Positions 22,492 through 24,125 of a DNA stretch of 24,125 bases are shown here, one piece after another; within the stretch, counting starts at the first letter, position 1; each line of letters starts with the position of its first letter. This DNA is from an uncultured Clostridia bacterium (GTDB lineage Bacteria > Bacillota > Clostridia > Christensenellales > UBA1242). Under the pieces are notes generated by a model, which was given only the letters and a program-made list of their open reading frames with translations, was not told where the DNA came from and made no database searches. Both the position numbers and the translations under genes were made by a program. Location: the NCBI GenBank assembly GCA_934747885.1, contig CAKVHE010000003.1, positions 1 through 24,125 on the forward strand. Direction: 5' to 3'.

Positions 22492-22519
22492 ATATTTTAC
22501 TAACGAAACCCCGTTTGGG

Positions 22520-22596
<77 letters not shown>

Positions 22597-22635
22597 ATGT
22601 TTAACTGGAATCATTAGTTATAGACTAAAGGAACT

Positions 22636-22710
22636 TGGTTGGGGCGGAAGGATTTGAACCCTCGAATGTGGGAGTCAGAGTCCCATGCCTTACCACTTGG
22701 CGACACCCCA
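22636..22710 (-). tRNA. tRNA-Gln(CTG)
   Basis: Acceptor TGGGGTG / CGCCCCA, anticodon loop CTCTGAC, encoded CCA. It is a close copy of the neighbouring tRNA-Gln(TTG), probably a duplication that changed its anticodon. Confidence 0.93.
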
Positions 22711-22730
22711 TTGTTTGGGTTATGTCGATT

Positions 22731-22805
22731 TGGCTGGGGTGGCTGGATTTGAACCAACGAATGCGAGAGTCAAAGTCTCGTGCCTTACCGCTTGGCGACA
22801 CCCCA
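22731..22805 (-). tRNA. tRNA-Gln(TTG)
   Basis: Acceptor TGGGGTG / CACCCCA, anticodon loop CTTTGAC, discriminator G, encoded CCA. Confidence 0.95.
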
Positions 22806-22837
22806 TTATATCTTAAGTATCCTACAAAAAGATTTTT

Positions 22838-22911
22838 TGGAGCGGGTGATGGGAATCGAACCCACGTAGTCAGCTTGGAAGGCTGAAATTCTACCATTGA
22901 AATACACCCGC
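22838..22911 (-). tRNA. tRNA-Gly(TCC)
   Basis: Acceptor GCGGGTG / CACCCGC, anticodon loop CTTCCAA, discriminator T, encoded CCA. First tRNA of the operon. Confidence 0.95.
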
Positions 22912-22960
22912 ATCACGCAAAACGATTTCGCAGGGTAGCCCTTTAAAAGTCGACTTGCTA

Positions 22961-22989
22961 AGTATACTACACATCTTTTTTTTTGTCAA
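22961..22989 (-). promoter_or_regulatory. promoter of the tRNA operon
   Basis: Minus strand: perfect -35 TTGACA (22984-22989), 17-base spacer, -10 TATACT (22961-22966), about 45 bases before tRNA-Gly. It is a strong consensus promoter, as expected for stable RNA. Confidence 0.85.
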
Positions 22990-23025
22990 TAAAATTTTCG
23001 ATTTATTTTATCATTTTTTCAAATT

Positions 23026-23778
23026 TTAATACAAATTTAGTCCACCATCAACAAAAATCGTCTGCCCGTTGATATAAGTATTGTCCTTTGAACCAAGAAA
23101 ATAAACAATTTTTGCCACCTCAGCAGGACTCCCCATTCTCTTTACCCCACTGCGCGCAAAAAACTCTTTTTGCTCTTTTTTATTAAAATCTGCATTCATT
23201 TTTGTATCAATTGCGCCCGGTGCGACGTTGTTTACCAAAATATTGGCATCACTAAGTTCGCTAGCCAGTGCCGATGTAAAACCAGTAAAAGCACTTTTGC
23301 TTGCCGAATAAACCGATTCAAAACTTCCACCAAAGCGAGCATAAATGGACGAAATGTTTACAATTCGCCCCTCACGATTGGATATCATTTGAGGTAAAGC
23401 CAATTTAGTTAAGTAAATTGGCGCAACCGTGTTGGTTTTTAGCGTATCTAAAATAGAATCGTAGTCCTCGTCAAAAATTAAGCCTTTTTTGTCCTTTCCA
23501 GCATTGTTGACAAGTACATCTACCCCACCAAAGTCTTTGCCGATTTTTGACATCATTTTGTCAATTTCTGTATGGCTACCAAAATCTGCTTTATACGCAA
23601 CAACTTTAACATTATATTTTGCCAGCAGCGCAATCAAGCTGGTTATAGATTTTTCGTCACTGTTATAGTGTAATGCCAAATTGTAGCCATGACTTGCATA
23701 CTCTATGGCAATTGCCTTGCCGATATCGCCCGATGCGCCCGTAATCAGCGCTACTAAATTTTTGTTTGTGTTCTTCAT
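23026..23778 (-). CDS. short-chain dehydrogenase/reductase, FabG-like
   Basis: A 250-aa classical SDR with an NAD(P)-binding Rossmann fold. Cofactor motif TGASGDIG (13-20), NNAG (91-94), and the catalytic set S143/S144, Y157 and K161 (YSASK) are present. The C-terminal YINGQTIFVDGG is typical of FabG (3-oxoacyl-ACP reductase) and relatives. It stands alone with no fatty-acid genes near, so the substrate cannot be assigned. The promoter puts the -10 six bases before the ATG, so it is predicted to be leaderless. No clear terminator is seen after the stop; the tRNA operon promoter lies 37 bases downstream on the same strand. Confidence 0.88.
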   Translation of the reverse strand: MKNTNKNLVALITGASGDIGKAIAIEYASHGYNLALHYNSDEKSITSLIALLAKYNVKVVAYKADFGSHTEIDKMMSKIGKDFGGVDVLVNNAGKDKKGLIFDEDYDSILDTLKTNTVAPIYLTKLALPQMISNREGRIVNISSIYARFGGSFESVYSASKSAFTGFTSALASELSDANILVNNVAPGAIDTKMNADFNKKEQKEFFARSGVKRMGSPAEVAKIVYFLGSKDNTYINGQTIFVDGGLNLY

Positions 23779-23784
23779 AATTTT

Positions 23785-23793
23785 ATTATATCA
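23785..23793 (-). promoter_or_regulatory. extended -10 promoter of the SDR gene (predicted leaderless)
   Basis: Minus strand TGATATAAT (hexamer 23785-23790), then six bases and the ATG at 23778. No convincing -35; the extended -10 may suffice. Confidence 0.6.
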
Positions 23794-23821
23794 CATTTTT
23801 TAAAAAAACAATAAAAAATTA

Positions 23822-23849
23822 TTGCAATTTTGCAAATTTATGTTATAAT
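23822..23849 (+). promoter_or_regulatory. promoter of tRNA-Lys(CTT)
   Basis: -35 TTGCAA (23822-23827), 16-base spacer, extended -10 TGTTATAAT (hexamer 23844-23849), 18 bases before the mature tRNA. Confidence 0.7.
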
Positions 23850-23867
23850 GTTTTTTGTACTTTGTAT

Positions 23868-23943
23868 GGGTTATTAGCTCAGCTGGTAGAGCAGCAGACT
23901 CTTAATCTGTTTGTCCGGGGTTCGAATCCCCGATGACCCACCA
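23868..23943 (+). tRNA. tRNA-Lys(CTT)
   Basis: Acceptor GGGTTAT / ATGACCC, anticodon loop CTCTTAA, T-arm GGGGTTCGAATCCCC, encoded CCA. Single gene with its own promoter and terminator. Confidence 0.96.
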
Positions 23944-23980
23944 AAAAATATACCACCGAAACATCGGTGGTATATTTTTT
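23943..23980 (+). terminator. tRNA-Lys(CTT) terminator
   Basis: Perfect 16-bp stem AAAAAATATACCACCG / CGGTGGTATATTTTTT with an AAACAT loop, directly after the CCA end. Confidence 0.92.
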
Positions 23981-23994
23981 GTATGAGGTTTGTT

Positions 23995-24125
23995 GGGGAT
24001 TCGAACCCCGAGGGGGCGCAAGGCGTTAAAAAATACTCCTGCGGAGTGTTTTTAGACTTGCGGAGTGGAGCGCCACAGCGCGACGCTCGCGACAGCTTCG
24101 CTGGCGCTAACCCGATGACCCACCA
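23995..24125. repeat. tRNA-derived structured element flanked by tRNA 3'-end copy
   Basis: Starts with an exact inverted copy of the tRNA-Lys T-arm (23995-24009 versus 23917-23931) and ends with an exact 15-bp direct copy of the tRNA 3' end (24111-24125 versus 23929-23943). Between them lie a terminator-like hairpin (24029-24053, ACTCC / GGAGT with A and T flanks) and a G+C-rich hairpin (24069-24108, AGCGCCA / TGGCGCT plus inner GCG / CGC). The direct repeat resembles an attachment-site duplication at a tRNA 3' end. The window stops on its last base. Confidence 0.75.

Noticed and set aside
22625..22897. ORFs of 83-90 codons on both strands over the tRNA cluster
   Set aside because: They translate tRNA genes with clear cloverleaf structure.

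Overview
The window looks like a low-G+C Bacillota chromosome, most likely an uncultured Clostridia-like gut or rumen lineage. Support comes from the gene order miaB-mutS-mutL-miaA-ynbB, a Gram-positive-type LexA, TTGACA/TATAAT promoters (many with an extended -10 TGnTATAAT), AGGAGG ribosome sites and TGA used as a stop. Both ends fall inside repeats: a CRISPR repeat at base 1 and a duplicated tRNA 3' end at base 24125. This suggests a whole metagenome contig whose assembly broke at repeats.

Layout. 1-540: CRISPR array, type II-C-like (repeat close to that of Campylobacter jejuni), crRNA on the minus strand, 8 spacers of which one is duplicated; every repeat ends in an extended -10 promoter. 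541-1302: no gene seen. 1303-3728: tyrosine recombinase, a Cys/Asp-rich tandem-repeat protein, and lexA with two operator-like palindromes. 3792-3849: relic of the 3' end of a surface-protein gene. 3865-7203: serine-palmitoyltransferase-like enzyme, divergent from an acyltransferase-zinc-ribbon fusion and a pseudouridine synthase. 7246-9165: surface protein ending in a Hint (hedgehog/intein) domain. 9684-17764: five-gene minus-strand operon for tRNA modification and mismatch repair. 17834-19864: class A penicillin-binding protein. 19911-21512: second surface protein with the same N-terminus but a DUF6273-like C-terminus. 22319-22911: six-tRNA operon. 23026-23778: SDR reductase. 23868-23943: tRNA-Lys(CTT), followed by a structured element that repeats the tRNA 3' end.

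The most unusual system is the pair of surface-protein loci at 7246-9600 and 19911-21890. Both share about 220 N-terminal residues with different C-terminal heads. Both are preceded by the same duplicated control cassette: terminator-like hairpin, promoter, 5'-end hairpin, strong Shine-Dalgarno, and a small ORF interrupted by a homopolymeric G tract (11 G in one copy, 12 G in the other, giving different reading frames). The Hint gene also has a G8 tract inside its coding region, and a third, partly deleted copy of its 3' end lies beside lexA. I read this as a possible phase-variable, recombining family of surface proteins, one of which may process itself like hedgehog. The sequence features are directly visible; phase variation and autoprocessing are inference.

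A second theme is transcript starts: at least three promoters (recombinase, miaB operon, SDR), and possibly the PBP promoter, place the -10 hexamer only 6-7 bases before the ATG, which predicts leaderless mRNAs.
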